Assembly: GCA_947477655.1 (NCBI GenBank) | Contig: CANJTS010000001.1 | Span: forward strand, 434,001 to 498,000 | Length of the DNA: 64,000 nt | Source of the DNA: CAILUG01 sp903844415 | Lineage (GTDB): Bacteria; Pseudomonadota; Gammaproteobacteria; Pseudomonadales; Pseudohongiellaceae | Reading direction: 5' to 3' | Shown: positions 8,635 to 18,313 of the stretch, in pieces | Position numbering within the stretch: position 1 is the stretch's first letter | Layout of the letters: each line of letters opens with the position of its first letter | Translations under genes and position numbers: made by a program | The notes under the pieces: generated by a model | What the model was told of the DNA's origin: nothing | What the model saw: the letters and a program-made list of their open reading frames with translations, nothing else | Databases searched by the model: none

Positions 8635-9918
8635 CTAATTCTGGCCTATTTTATTGATAAATGCGCCTATGCTCACCAGCATGGCATCGTAGTACGGATT
8701 AAAAGCAATTCGTTCTATTACGCCAATTTTTAAATTTTCGGCAGTGGTTTCGCCATAATAATCACGCTTGCCGTTTTTACACTTTACATACAATGGGTTG
8801 CCGGCATCACCATAATGACTACAATTTTTGTACTCTCCCTCACGCCCAAAAATTGGATCTGTTGGCGGTATCATCAAGCCAAGATGGGACACACTGCTCA
8901 CACCCAATTGGGGGCCATTGCTGTTGATTACTGTAATTTTTCCTGTTGCCTGATGGGAATGCTGACTGTACAGCAAAGTATGTGAATGAGGATTGGTGTT
9001 GGCAGCCATGTAATCGAGAATGGCCTGAGGCTGGACTGTGTTGTCTTGCATAGAGACCACTGTAAATACTGGCACCTGGCGTATTGAGCTATTGAGCGCA
9101 TCTTGTGTGGCTTGGATCAACCCCCAGGTTTCTGCCACTGCAGTGAACGGAAACGACTCATAACGGTAGCTGGTTGCATCAGGCTCCACAGCAAGCCAGG
9201 CTGCTTTGGGAAAAACCTTACCAATTAAAGCCACAGTTTGCGCAAAGCGAGCGGCGGGAGTTATGGCAAGCGCAGGTGCAAAAAGTATTAATGCTTCCAC
9301 GTCTGAATTTCGTTCAGCTTCAAGCAAGGCTAGGGTTGCACCAGCAGAATGACCCGCCATAAATACAGTGTTTGCTTTGCTGCCAAGTTGTTGCACCGCA
9401 AAATGCGTAAGGTCTGCCCAGTCTTCCCAATAGGTATTCAATAAATTTCCTGGACGAGTAGCGTGATCCGGCAACGCAATTGCCAGTACATAAAAACATT
9501 GCAACTGAAAATATTCAGCCAGTGGCCGCATGCTGTAAGGTGTTTCAAACAGCCCATGAATCAGTACTATTCCTTTAGCATATTTGCCTGTCGCATCACG
9601 CGCACAACTGCTGCCCGGTTCAAGCTCAAATGGCGCCACGTTAAGAATGACTTGTTGGGAAGGTGAATCTACACGAGCTGCCTGGATGAGCTTAAGAGAA
9701 TAGTCGATGTAGTCGTCGAACGTGCTGGTTTGAAAACTAAATTCATTATCATAGAGAAAAGCCTCGTGGCGTTCCCCCAACTCTTTGCCTTGCGACAGCA
9801 GAACTCCGGCCGCGACAAACCCTACGATGCTTACAGTGGCAATCGAGCTAAGTACAATCCGCACCGTTGTCCGTGTAAAAAAATTCCATCCATTTTTGCT
9901 CTCTGACTTTACTGACAT
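8635..9918 (-). CDS. Membrane-anchored alpha/beta hydrolase
   Basis: 427-residue serine hydrolase of unknown substrate. An N-terminal hydrophobic helix (about residues 17-39, VRIVLSSIATVSIVGFVAAG) is a signal anchor, placing the enzyme in the periplasm. GIVLIHGLFETPYSM is the oxyanion-hole segment and AGHSAGATLALLEAE the nucleophile elbow with the catalytic Ser. VFTVVSMQDNTVQPQAIL matches the acid-residue strand and SSVSHLGLM a candidate catalytic-His strand. Five bases separate it from folA upstream, and four from the helicase gene downstream. There is no evident functional link to either neighbour. Confidence 0.83.
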   Translation of the reverse strand: MSVKSESKNGWNFFTRTTVRIVLSSIATVSIVGFVAAGVLLSQGKELGERHEAFLYDNEFSFQTSTFDDYIDYSLKLIQAARVDSPSQQVILNVAPFELEPGSSCARDATGKYAKGIVLIHGLFETPYSMRPLAEYFQLQCFYVLAIALPDHATRPGNLLNTYWEDWADLTHFAVQQLGSKANTVFMAGHSAGATLALLEAERNSDVEALILFAPALAITPAARFAQTVALIGKVFPKAAWLAVEPDATSYRYESFPFTAVAETWGLIQATQDALNSSIRQVPVFTVVSMQDNTVQPQAILDYMAANTNPHSHTLLYSQHSHQATGKITVINSNGPQLGVSSVSHLGLMIPPTDPIFGREGEYKNCSHYGDAGNPLYVKCKNGKRDYYGETTAENLKIGVIERIAFNPYYDAMLVSIGAFINKIGQN

Positions 9919-9923
9919 GGCAC

Positions 9924-10445
9924 TTACTCTTTAAGCAAATCCGACTTTCGTTCCAATACCAAAAAGCTGTAATGGTACGGGTTATTGCTGGTGGCTGTAT
10001 GATCTTCGCGGCCAATTTCTTGCCATTGACTGCGAATAAAAGGCGGGAAATACGTATCACCTTCGACATTGGCATGTATTTGGGTGAGATAGAGCCGGTC
10101 AGCTAGCGCTAAGGCCTGCGTATAAATTTGCGCACCGCCCATCACCATCACCTCACTTGCTCCATTAACGCTACATTCCTGTGCAGCCAGTTGCAAAGCA
10201 TTGTCCAGCGAATTTACCAACTGGATACCTGAAGCTGCATAGGCGCTGTTACGGCTCACTACAATGTTGGTTCGACCCGGCAAAGCTTTACCAATAGACT
10301 CAAATGTATTGCGCCCCATGATGAGAGGTTTGCCCATGGTAGTACGTTTGAAATATTGGAGATCTTCGCTCAAGTGCCAAGGCATTTGGTTGTTGCGACC
10401 AATGACATGGTTTTGCGCCATCGCGACGATGAGAGAGATTTTCAT
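9924..10445 (-). CDS. folA: Dihydrofolate reductase
   Basis: NADPH-dependent reduction of dihydrofolate to tetrahydrofolate. The ATG at 10445 gives MKISLIVAMAQNHVIG, the usual FolA opening; nine extra codons upstream are open but unlike the family. 173 residues. Visible are the Met20-loop region QNHVIGRNNQMPWHL, the substrate-binding Asp in SEDLQYFK, cofactor-site MGRNTFESIG and PGRTNIVVSRN, and VMGGAQIY. It follows thyA on the same strand after 88 bases; ThyA produces the dihydrofolate that FolA recycles, so the pairing is functional. Confidence 0.97.
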   Translation of the reverse strand: MKISLIVAMAQNHVIGRNNQMPWHLSEDLQYFKRTTMGKPLIMGRNTFESIGKALPGRTNIVVSRNSAYAASGIQLVNSLDNALQLAAQECSVNGASEVMVMGGAQIYTQALALADRLYLTQIHANVEGDTYFPPFIRSQWQEIGREDHTATSNNPYHYSFLVLERKSDLLKE

Positions 10446-10533
10446 GCGCTTAATCCTTGTAGCTGTGTCCAACTAAAAATTTTCACAGCGTATTTTTCTA
10501 GCGACAGTATGGTTGGATGGTATGCACTCCAGC

Positions 10534-11328
10534 TCATACCGCTATCGGTGCCGAAATGGCGGGATGACATTGGTAATCCACTATTTCGAAATCGTCGAAC
10601 TGGTAATCGAACAAGGTCGGCGGCTTACGCTTGATCAACAATTTGGGCAGTGGATACGGTGTGCGCGCCAATTGGGTTTGCACTTGCTGCAAGTGGTTGG
10701 AGTACAAATGTACATCGCCCCCCGTCCAGACAAAATCGCCCAGCGCAAGATCACACTGCTGTGCCAGCATGTGGGTGAGCAAGGCGTACGAGGCAATATT
10801 AAACGGCACTCCCAGAAATGTATCGGCCGAGCGTTGATAAAGCTGGCAGGACAATTTGCCACCTTCGACATAAAACTGAAATAGGGAGTGGCAGGGCGGT
10901 AACGCCATGTCATCCACAAAAGTTGGGTTATACGCCACCACCATGTGTCGCCGCGAATCGGGGTTATGTTTAATGCTGTGTACCACTTTGCTGATCTGAT
11001 CGATGGTAGTGCCGTCTTTGCCGGGCCAGGCACGCCACTGCTTGCCGTACACAGGCCCGAGGTTGCCGTTGGCATCGGCCCACTCGTTCCAGATACTCAC
11101 TCCGTTTTCTTGCAGATATTTGATATTGGTATCACCGGTGAGAAACCACAGCAATTCGTGGATGATGGAACGCAGGTGAAGTTTTTTGGTGGTGACCAGC
11201 GGAAATCCATCCGCCAAATTAAAACGCATTTGGTGGCCGAACACCGACAAAGTGCCGGTGCCAGTGCGATCTGTTTTTACGGCTCCGGTGCGCACAATTT
11301 GCTGCATCAAGTTGAGATATTGCTTCAT
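10534..11328 (-). CDS. thyA: Thymidylate synthase
   Basis: Converts dUMP and methylene-tetrahydrofolate to dTMP and dihydrofolate. 264 residues, the same length as the E. coli enzyme. MKQYLNLMQQIVRTG opens the protein, RTGTGTLSVFG is the phosphate-binding Arg loop, and ALPPCHSLFQFYV contains the nucleophilic Cys. QRSADTFLGVPFNIASYA and DVHLYSNH are the other conserved nucleotide-site segments. The start overlaps the lgt stop by 4 bases (ATGA), giving the lgt-thyA coupling common in Gammaproteobacteria. Confidence 0.98.
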   Translation of the reverse strand: MKQYLNLMQQIVRTGAVKTDRTGTGTLSVFGHQMRFNLADGFPLVTTKKLHLRSIIHELLWFLTGDTNIKYLQENGVSIWNEWADANGNLGPVYGKQWRAWPGKDGTTIDQISKVVHSIKHNPDSRRHMVVAYNPTFVDDMALPPCHSLFQFYVEGGKLSCQLYQRSADTFLGVPFNIASYALLTHMLAQQCDLALGDFVWTGGDVHLYSNHLQQVQTQLARTPYPLPKLLIKRKPPTLFDYQFDDFEIVDYQCHPAISAPIAV

Positions 11329-12140
11329 GATTTTTTTTTGCTCCGGATTACAGGCGCAAAATAATTCTTCTGGTAGGCCAGCGCCAAAAATACAATCCCA
11401 GCGACTATCATCGGCAGTGATAATTGCTGCCCTCTGGTCATCCAGTTAAAGGCCACAAATTGAAGATTGGCATCTGGCTGCCGGAAAAATTCCACACCAA
11501 AACGCAATACTCCATAACCCAAACAGAACATGCCACTAACGGCAAAGGTAGGACGGGGCTTGTTGGAAAAACACCACAGCAATATAAACAACAACACACC
11601 TTCGCCGGCAAATTGATATAACTGCGACGGATGTCGGGGGGAGGATCCTGCATTGGGAAACACCATTGCCCACGGCATATCTGTCACCCGACCCCACAGT
11701 TCACCGTTGATAAAATTACCCAAGCGACCAGTGCCAAGCCCTATCGGCACCAAGGGGGCAGTGAAATCCAATACCTCATACATTGATTTACCCATGCTGC
11801 GTGCATACAGGGTAACCGCAATCAAAACGCCCAAAAATCCGCCGTGAAAACTCATGCCGCCCTGCCAAACCTTAAACAACATGACTGGGTCGTTCAGAAA
11901 GTCGGCAAAGTCATAAAACAACACATAGCCAATTCTGCCACCGAGTATCACACCCAGCATGCCGTTGGTGATGAGGTCTGCTACTTGTTGTTGGTCCCAA
12001 CCCGAACCTATACGTGCAGCGCGTTTATTGCCCAACCACCACGCTGCAGCAAAACCCGCAATATAGGTCAGTGCATACCAGCGGATTTGCAACGGACCAA
12101 GGGCAATGGCGATGGGATCAATTTCTGGAAAGGGCAACAT
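11325..12140 (-). CDS. lgt: Prolipoprotein diacylglyceryl transferase
   Basis: Inner-membrane enzyme that attaches diacylglycerol to the lipobox cysteine of prolipoproteins, the first step of lipoprotein maturation. 271 residues with about seven helices. The catalytic-region motifs are clear: MSFHGGFLGV, and GRLGNFINGELWGR, the Lgt signature. The ATG directly abuts the ptsP stop and the stop overlaps thyA, so the three are one transcript. The window encodes several lipoproteins (18274, 52187, 53452, 62455, 63168) that would be its substrates. Confidence 0.97.
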   Translation of the reverse strand: MLPFPEIDPIAIALGPLQIRWYALTYIAGFAAAWWLGNKRAARIGSGWDQQQVADLITNGMLGVILGGRIGYVLFYDFADFLNDPVMLFKVWQGGMSFHGGFLGVLIAVTLYARSMGKSMYEVLDFTAPLVPIGLGTGRLGNFINGELWGRVTDMPWAMVFPNAGSSPRHPSQLYQFAGEGVLLFILLWCFSNKPRPTFAVSGMFCLGYGVLRFGVEFFRQPDANLQFVAFNWMTRGQQLSLPMIVAGIVFLALAYQKNYFAPVIRSKKKS

Positions 12141-14414
12141 TTAACTGGTCCTCGAAGAACGCAACAAGCGCTCCACCCCTGCATTGACAAGTTCTTGATC
12201 GATCAGTGCTTTTACTGAATCTGTATCTTCTTGCTCCAAGGCCTTGTGTAACAGTTCTTGGGCTTGCACAAAAGTCAGATTGCGGATAACTGATTTAACC
12301 CTGAGCAAGTTGGTGGCATTCATGGAGAGAATATCGAAACCCATTGCCATCAACAGCACAGCTGCCCCAGGATTTCCGGCCATTTCTCCGCAGATACTTA
12401 ATTTTTTACCGGCGGCGCGTACTTCTACTGCAATTTTATACAACACTCCCAACATGGCAGGATGCAAGTTAGAGAAGAGGTTCGACACTCTGGGGTTGTT
12501 GCGATCCACTGCCAGCATATATTGAGTGAGATCGTTACTGCCCACTGAAACAAAGTCGGCACGTTTAACAATGGCGTCCACTTGAAATGCCATAGCCGGC
12601 ACTTCAATCATCACCCCAATGGGCGGCATATTTACCCCATGACCTTCTTCAAGCAACTCGCGATGGGCGCGCCTGATCAGCAGCACTGACGTATCAATCT
12701 CTTTTACATTGCTGATCATGGGCAACAAGATTTGTAAATTATTGAACCCAACACTGGCTCGCAGCATTGCCCGTACCTGCCCCAAAAATAATTCGGGATG
12801 ATCCATGCTCACCCTAATACCGCGCCAGCCTAGAAAGGGATTTTCTTCGTCAATCGGGAAATACGGTAATGGTTTGTCTCCTCCAATATCGAGGGTACGC
12901 ATAGTGACCATCTTGGGATGAAAAGCTTCTAGTTGTTGGCGGTAGATTTCAGTCTGTTCACTTTCGGTGGGAAAGCGCTCGCGCAACATAAACGGCACTT
13001 CGGTGCGAAACAAACCAATGCCTTCCGCGCCACGTTCACGCGAACGCAATACATCGGTCATCAAACCAGTATTAACCCACAGTTGCACACGATAGCCATC
13101 GCGAGTTTCACACGGTAAATCTTTGATGGTTTCAAGTTCGGTGGAAAGCTGCACTTCTTCACGCACGATTTCTTGATACCGGTCGCGTAATGCTTGCGAG
13201 GGGTTGCTGAATACCTTGCCGTTATAACCATCGAGGATCAGTTGTTTGCCGTCTAGTTCGGCGAAAGGCAAATCCACCACACCCATCACTGCGGGCAAAC
13301 CCATGGCACGTGCCAGAATAGCCACGTGAGCATGTGCCGAGCCTTTGGCAGAGACCACACCTACCAACTTATCTTTTGGCACTTCAGCGAGCATTGCCGC
13401 CGAAAGTTCTTCACTTACCAATATGCAACGGTCGGGATAACTGAGCGAGTTTTTTTGTTTTTCCTGTAGATAAAACAACACCCGTGAACATAAATCTTTG
13501 ATGTCGGTGGCACGTTCGCGCAGATAGTCATTGTCCATGCGCTCCATGGTATGGACATGGGCAAGCGCGACCTGCGCCAAAGCGCCTTGCGCCCAGTTAC
13601 CTTGTGCAATAAGGGCAACTACTTCTGCACCAAGGGCGTTATCGCTAAGCATGTGTAAATAGGCATCGAACAATTCGCGTTCTTCTGGTCGCAACTGACC
13701 TTTTACCTTGAGCTTTAGTTCGCTGATGTCAATCCGTACAGCATTTAGACAATCATTAAAAAATTTTATTTCGATCTGGATGTTCTTACAGGTTCGGGTC
13801 GGGATCACTGTGAGATCGGCGGGTGGATAAACCGCAACCGCCAGACCAATCACTACACCAGGTGCACCTGGTACTCCATTAAAACTAGGGTCGGGCGTAT
13901 GCAAACCGGTAGGACTAAACCCCGCCACAGCGCCGCGCGCTTCGGCATTGGCAATAACTCCTGCCAGTTGTGCCGACAAGGTAATTAAAAAAGCTTCGTC
14001 TTCGGGTACAAATACACGACTCTCGATTTGTTGCACTACCAGCACACCCAACACTTGACCGTGATGAATAACGGGCACACCCAGAAAAGAATCGAACTCT
14101 TCTTCCTTGGTTTCGGGGATGTAAAAATAACGCGGATGGGAGCGGGCTTTGTCGAGGTTGACGGGTTCAGCTCGTTGCGCCACCAAGCCCACCAAACCTT
14201 CGCTGGGCGACAAGCTGGCGCGACCCACAGCTGCATTATTGAGACCTACAGTATCCATGAGCACATAACGCCCGAGATTTTTTTCCAACAAATAAACTGA
14301 ACACACTTTGGTATCTAGGGCTTGCTGCACGCGACGCACAATGATGTTAAGCGTGGCGGTGAGATCCCGAGCCCCGTTCACTTCTTGAATTATGCTGCGT
14401 AGAGTTTCTAGCAT
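12141..14414 (-). CDS. ptsP: PtsP, nitrogen-type phosphoenolpyruvate-protein phosphotransferase
   Basis: First enzyme of the regulatory PTS(Ntr): autophosphorylates from PEP and passes phosphate to NPr. The start at ATG 14414 (MLETLRSIIQEVNGARDL) matches PtsP proteins; an in-frame TTG at 14453 would add 13 residues, and neither start has a convincing ribosome-binding site. 757 residues: GAF domain at about 15-160, linker, PEP-utilising N-domain, the phosphohistidine segment SAHAHVAILARAMGLPAVMG, and the C-terminal PEP/pyruvate barrel with GIGLFRTEVPFM and SVGSNDLTQYMLAVDRNN. Lies between rppH and lgt, the order typical of this clade. Confidence 0.95.
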   Translation of the reverse strand: MLETLRSIIQEVNGARDLTATLNIIVRRVQQALDTKVCSVYLLEKNLGRYVLMDTVGLNNAAVGRASLSPSEGLVGLVAQRAEPVNLDKARSHPRYFYIPETKEEEFDSFLGVPVIHHGQVLGVLVVQQIESRVFVPEDEAFLITLSAQLAGVIANAEARGAVAGFSPTGLHTPDPSFNGVPGAPGVVIGLAVAVYPPADLTVIPTRTCKNIQIEIKFFNDCLNAVRIDISELKLKVKGQLRPEERELFDAYLHMLSDNALGAEVVALIAQGNWAQGALAQVALAHVHTMERMDNDYLRERATDIKDLCSRVLFYLQEKQKNSLSYPDRCILVSEELSAAMLAEVPKDKLVGVVSAKGSAHAHVAILARAMGLPAVMGVVDLPFAELDGKQLILDGYNGKVFSNPSQALRDRYQEIVREEVQLSTELETIKDLPCETRDGYRVQLWVNTGLMTDVLRSRERGAEGIGLFRTEVPFMLRERFPTESEQTEIYRQQLEAFHPKMVTMRTLDIGGDKPLPYFPIDEENPFLGWRGIRVSMDHPELFLGQVRAMLRASVGFNNLQILLPMISNVKEIDTSVLLIRRAHRELLEEGHGVNMPPIGVMIEVPAMAFQVDAIVKRADFVSVGSNDLTQYMLAVDRNNPRVSNLFSNLHPAMLGVLYKIAVEVRAAGKKLSICGEMAGNPGAAVLLMAMGFDILSMNATNLLRVKSVIRNLTFVQAQELLHKALEQEDTDSVKALIDQELVNAGVERLLRSSRTS

Positions 14415-14468
14415 GCTTGGTTGATCCAGTATGGGAAGCTCGCGGTTAAACAAGCCATCATACTTTGG

Positions 14469-14969
14469 TCACTTGTTGTTGGTTAAAAGTTCAATGGTTT
14501 TGGTGTAGGCCACATGCAACTGAGCCAGCGCCTTGCTGTAAACCTCACGCTTGAACGCTATCACGTGCTCAGGGGCTTCCCAATAGTCTATCCAGCGATA
14601 ATCATCGAATTCAGCTTTTTGACCTAGATCGAAGCGGATTTTGTCCGCGCTGCACAGCATCCGCAGCAGAAACCATAGTTGTTTTTGGCCAATACACAGC
14701 GGCTGTGATCTTTGTCGGATCAAATGAGCTGGCAACTCATAATGCAGCCATTCGGTGGTGGAAGCGATAACTTCGATGTCGCTGTGCTCAAGCCCCACTT
14801 CTTCGCGCAATTCGCGCAGCGCGGCGGCTTGCGGTAACTCATCACGCGCGATGCCCCCTTGCGGAAATTGCCAAGCTTCCTGGCCAATACGTTTGGCCCA
14901 CAGCAACTTACCCTGATCGTTGAAAATGATCAGCCCCACATTAGGCCTGTATCCATCAGCATCTATCAC
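14469..14969 (-). CDS. rppH: RNA pyrophosphohydrolase RppH (Nudix)
   Basis: Removes pyrophosphate from 5'-triphosphate mRNA ends, triggering RNase E decay. The GTG at 14969 gives VIDADGYRPNVGLI, the normal RppH start, with an AGG about 9 bases upstream; eight more upstream codons are open. 166 residues. The Nudix box GGIARDELPQAAALRELREEVGL is intact with its REVGE-like E residues (REEVG). WAKRIGQEAWQFPQGG precedes it as in the family. It lies directly upstream of ptsP, the conserved rppH-ptsP arrangement. Confidence 0.95.
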   Translation of the reverse strand: MIDADGYRPNVGLIIFNDQGKLLWAKRIGQEAWQFPQGGIARDELPQAAALRELREEVGLEHSDIEVIASTTEWLHYELPAHLIRQRSQPLCIGQKQLWFLLRMLCSADKIRFDLGQKAEFDDYRWIDYWEAPEHVIAFKREVYSKALAQLHVAYTKTIELLTNNK

Positions 14970-15041
14970 GTTAACAACCTGTTGTAACGGCAAATAAACA
15001 AGGAGCGCTGCAACAGTGTGTCCTGCCTGTTGCCTTAGCGT

Positions 15042-15428
15042 TTACGCAGCACAGTGATCCGCGTATTCGGTAGCACTCAGTAGCTCCTCAAGCTCGCTTG
15101 TATCACTCATGCGAATTTTTAGGATCCAACCCTTGTCATAGGGAGAAGTATTGATAATTTCGGGGGAGTCTTTGAGATCATCATTGATTGCGATCACTTC
15201 ACCGGATACTGGAGCATGGATGTCGGAAGCAGTTTTTACCGATTCCACCACACTGATTTCCGCGCCAGCGCTGATCTCGCTATTAAGTTCTGGCAATTCT
15301 ACAAACACCACATCGCCCAGTTGGGTTTGGGCAAAATGAGTGATGCCTACGGTGGCAATATCATCATCGTCGATGTGCAACCACAGATGCTCTTCGGTGT
15401 AATAAAAATCGACTGGAATATTTTTCAT
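15042..15428 (-). CDS. gcvH: Glycine cleavage system H protein
   Basis: Lipoyl carrier of the glycine cleavage complex, shuttling the aminomethyl group between GcvP and GcvT. 128 residues, normal length. The lipoylated Lys lies in VVESVKTASDIHAPVSGEV, and YTEEHLWLHID and NTSPYDKGWILKI are the flanking conserved blocks. gcvT and gcvP are not in the window, so the system is split or continues elsewhere. A short GGGGTTTACCCC palindrome precedes the gene around 15440. Confidence 0.97.
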   Translation of the reverse strand: MKNIPVDFYYTEEHLWLHIDDDDIATVGITHFAQTQLGDVVFVELPELNSEISAGAEISVVESVKTASDIHAPVSGEVIAINDDLKDSPEIINTSPYDKGWILKIRMSDTSELEELLSATEYADHCAA

Positions 15429-15518
15429 TTGTTACAGCGCCGGGGTTTACCCCTCCAAAATGACATGCCTGCATAATAAGGATTAGAGACTATGCGTGCA
15501 AGGCGCTTGGCCACCGGT

Positions 15519-17186
15519 TTACTGCGCTAAAAATTTGCCTTTCATCAACACCGGAGCACGTGAATTTTTAACGAGCAAGATCACCGGAACAAGCCCTACC
15601 AGCAACAAGGTAAGCGCTGGCAATGCCGCCCTTTCCCATTGGCCTTCGGTGGTCATTTGGAAAATTCGGACTGCCAAAGTATCCCAACCAAACGGACGCA
15701 TGATCAAAGTTGCCGGCATCTCTTTCATGACATCCACAAACACAATGATGAGTGCTGTAAAAATTCCCGGCTGCAACAGCGGCACATAGAGTTGCCACAA
15801 CACTTGCTTTGGTTTGGCACCAAGACTACGTGCCGCTTCCATAACCGAAGGTTTGATACGCTGCAACCCCGCTTCGACCGGCGCATGGGCAACGGCGAGA
15901 AAGCGAATGACATAGGCGCACAGCAGTGCAAACAGACTGCCCACCAACACAGGTTCCAAATACAAGGTGGTACTGAGCTTACGATCGAGCCAGGTGAAGG
16001 TGAGCATAATGCCGACTGCAAGCACCGAACCCGGCAAGGCATAACCCAGTGTGGCCGCGCGCTCAGCAAAGTGGTGCCAGCCGTGCAGGCGCTTGCTACC
16101 TGCCAAGCGTTTGCCCAGTGCAAGCAGCAAGGCAATTATTACGGTGACCACCGCAGCCATAGTTGCCAGCATCACTGTGTGGCTAAAAAATTCTAGATAA
16201 CGGCTATCGAGTTCGCTGCTTATGGTGCTGCTCACCCACACCAGCAACTGTATTACCGGTATTACAAAAGCCAACGCTATAACCAAGGTGCAGAACAAGG
16301 TTGCAGCCAAGGCATGCGTTCCGTGCAACCGATAAGTTTGCACAGAACGGCGCCGTTCATCTTGCGTATAACGCTTAAATTTACGGCCATATTGTTCTAG
16401 CGTCATCGCCAGCACCACAAACAGCAACAACAAAGAGGCAAGCTGAGCGGCCACCGTAAGATTAAACAAACCGTACCAGGCGTTGTAGATCGCGGTAGTA
16501 AAAGTGTCAAAGTTAAAAACCGACACAGCACCAAAATCGGCCAGAGTTTCCATCAAGGCCAACGCCACCCCAGCCATAATCGCGGGTCGCGCCACGGGCA
16601 AGGCAACCTGCAAAAAAGCTGCAATTGGTGAAAGCCCCAACACCCGCGCAGCATCCATCAGGCTGCGACCTTGGGCCAAAAATGCAGTGCGGGAGAGCAG
16701 ATAGACATACGGATACAACACTAGCGTCAAAACTAGAATGACAGCCCCCGGGCTCTGGATATCCACAAACCAGACGTCGTTGCCAAACCAGTTGCGTAAG
16801 GTAGTTTGTACGGGCCCGGCAAAACCAAACAAACCCAGAAATACAAAGGCCATCACATAACCAGGAATGGCCAAGGGCAACATCAATGCCCATTCAAAAT
16901 GCCGCCGGCCGGGAAATTCACACACACTGACCAACCAGGCCAGGCTCACCCCCAACACACTGACACCCACCCCCACGCCTACCACCAACACCAGTGTGTT
17001 AAGGGTTAAACGTCCAAGTTTGGTAGCAAACAAATGTTGCCAGATTTCCTGTTCGCCATTTCCGAGCGTGCCCCATTGCAGCAAAATCACCACAATGGGC
17101 ACACTAACGCAGACGCTGACTAAAAAACCTAGGGCTTGAAGCAATAGAGTTTGTGAGAAGTGAGGGAGGAATGCCGGCCTTAGCAT
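15519..17186 (-). CDS. Iron(III) ABC transporter permease, fused two-domain
   Basis: 555-residue inner-membrane permease of the FbpB/AfuB/SfuB type. It has two homologous halves with about six helices each and two BPD_transp_1 EAA loops, DAARVLGLSPIAAFLQVALP (about residues 181-200) and EAARSLGAKPKQVLWQLYVP (about 450-469), where the ATPase docks. It starts with a 1-base overlap (TAATG) with the binding-protein gene, so the pair is one operon under the Fur box upstream. The ATPase subunit is not adjacent. Confidence 0.93.
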   Translation of the reverse strand: MLRPAFLPHFSQTLLLQALGFLVSVCVSVPIVVILLQWGTLGNGEQEIWQHLFATKLGRLTLNTLVLVVGVGVGVSVLGVSLAWLVSVCEFPGRRHFEWALMLPLAIPGYVMAFVFLGLFGFAGPVQTTLRNWFGNDVWFVDIQSPGAVILVLTLVLYPYVYLLSRTAFLAQGRSLMDAARVLGLSPIAAFLQVALPVARPAIMAGVALALMETLADFGAVSVFNFDTFTTAIYNAWYGLFNLTVAAQLASLLLLFVVLAMTLEQYGRKFKRYTQDERRRSVQTYRLHGTHALAATLFCTLVIALAFVIPVIQLLVWVSSTISSELDSRYLEFFSHTVMLATMAAVVTVIIALLLALGKRLAGSKRLHGWHHFAERAATLGYALPGSVLAVGIMLTFTWLDRKLSTTLYLEPVLVGSLFALLCAYVIRFLAVAHAPVEAGLQRIKPSVMEAARSLGAKPKQVLWQLYVPLLQPGIFTALIIVFVDVMKEMPATLIMRPFGWDTLAVRIFQMTTEGQWERAALPALTLLLVGLVPVILLVKNSRAPVLMKGKFLAQ

Positions 17187-18274
17187 TACCGGTAGTCTGC
17201 GCGATCCATCAACATGACGGCTTCGACTTGTAAACGACCGGCCGTTTCAACATTGATAGTGTCTTGTTTAAACTCACCCCAGTTTTGCACCAGTGCCACT
17301 GGCGCAATGGCCGGGTTGGCGGGATATTCAAGATTCAAGTCGGAGAACATATATTGCGGTGCGGCCGTAGACAGCCATTCCAGCAACCGTAAGGCACCCG
17401 CCGGGTTACTCGCATGCGTGGTTATGCCAGCACCAGAAATATTCACATGCACGCCGTTTTCGGCTTGATTGGCCCAGAACAAGGCAACGGGTAATGCCGG
17501 GTCTTGTTGTTGCATCTGGCCAAGATAGTAGGTGTTCACTATCCCCACATCGCACTGTCCAGCTGCAATTGCTTCGATAATCAAGGTATCGCTGCTAAAC
17601 ACATTGGTAGCCAAATTGGCGACCCATCCTCGTACCACCGCTTCGGTTGGGGCAATCCCTAACCTGTCGATCATGGTAGCCACCAGTGACATGTTGTACA
17701 CCTTTTTGGAAGTGCGCAGACATAACCTGCCCTGCCATTGTGGCTCTGCCAACGCTTCGTAAGTGGACAGTTGGGCCGGATCAACCCGCGCGGTCGAATA
17801 CGCAATGGTGCGTGCCCGTACCGAAAGCCCAAACCAACGGCCCTCAGGATCACGCAGATGAGCGGGAATATTGGCCTCAAGAATCTCGGAATGTAGCGGC
17901 GCCAACAAGCCCTTATCGGCTGCAGCCCACAAATTGCCCGCATCCACAGTGTACAAAACATCAGCAAAAGTAGCGTCACCTTCAGCCTGCAAACGGGCAA
18001 TCAGGGGGCCATCTTCACCTGTTTGTAATTGCACTTGGATGCCGGTTTCGGCGGTAAAACGGTCAAACAGCGGTTTAATCAGATATTCCTGACGGGAGGA
18101 ATACACCACCACGGGGGCTGTTGTGTCTAAGGAGTTGTCGGAGGAAACAGGCGCTGCGACGCTGCTTTGTGCAGGCACTACTGCCGCAGAGGAAGTTTGC
18201 TGGTCACCTTGCTGTACACCACAAGCGACCAACAGCGTTTGCAAGACGATTATCAATATAGCGCGGTACGGCAT
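17186..18274 (-). CDS. Iron(III) ABC transporter substrate-binding lipoprotein
   Basis: Periplasmic ferric-ion binding protein, FbpA/AfuA-like, for the permease downstream. From ATG 18274 (GGAG 6 bases upstream) the protein opens with a signal peptide ending in the lipobox LVAC (Cys18), so it is probably lipid-anchored. An ATG at 18286 is in frame. 362 residues. VVYSSRQEYLIKPLFDRFTAETGI is the family N-lobe, GICD-type segment QCDVGIVNTYYLGQM carries the paired Tyr region used for iron binding, and HVNISGAGI follows. A Ser/Ala/Val-rich linker (about residues 25-55) separates the lipid anchor from the fold. Fur control is likely. Confidence 0.92.
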   Translation of the reverse strand: MPYRAILIIVLQTLLVACGVQQGDQQTSSAAVVPAQSSVAAPVSSDNSLDTTAPVVVYSSRQEYLIKPLFDRFTAETGIQVQLQTGEDGPLIARLQAEGDATFADVLYTVDAGNLWAAADKGLLAPLHSEILEANIPAHLRDPEGRWFGLSVRARTIAYSTARVDPAQLSTYEALAEPQWQGRLCLRTSKKVYNMSLVATMIDRLGIAPTEAVVRGWVANLATNVFSSDTLIIEAIAAGQCDVGIVNTYYLGQMQQQDPALPVALFWANQAENGVHVNISGAGITTHASNPAGALRLLEWLSTAAPQYMFSDLNLEYPANPAIAPVALVQNWGEFKQDTINVETAGRLQVEAVMLMDRADYR

Positions 18275-18294
18275 GGGCATCTCCATATGAGAAG

Positions 18295-18313
18295 GTAGAT
18301 GATAATCATTATC
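18295..18313. promoter_or_regulatory. Fur box upstream of iron-uptake operon
   Basis: The 13 bases 18301-18313 (GATAATCATTATC) match the right-hand part of the 19-bp Fur consensus exactly, and the remaining six match 3 of 6, giving 16 of 19. A further ATT extends the hexamer pattern to 18316. It lies about 20 bases upstream of the binding-protein start and just after the stop of the UbiH-type gene, so it would repress the iron operon when iron is replete. Confidence 0.85.

Noticed and set aside
15639..16196. Long plus-strand open frame of 185 codons
   Set aside because: Antisense to the well-supported iron permease; His/Cys/Gln-rich shadow composition.
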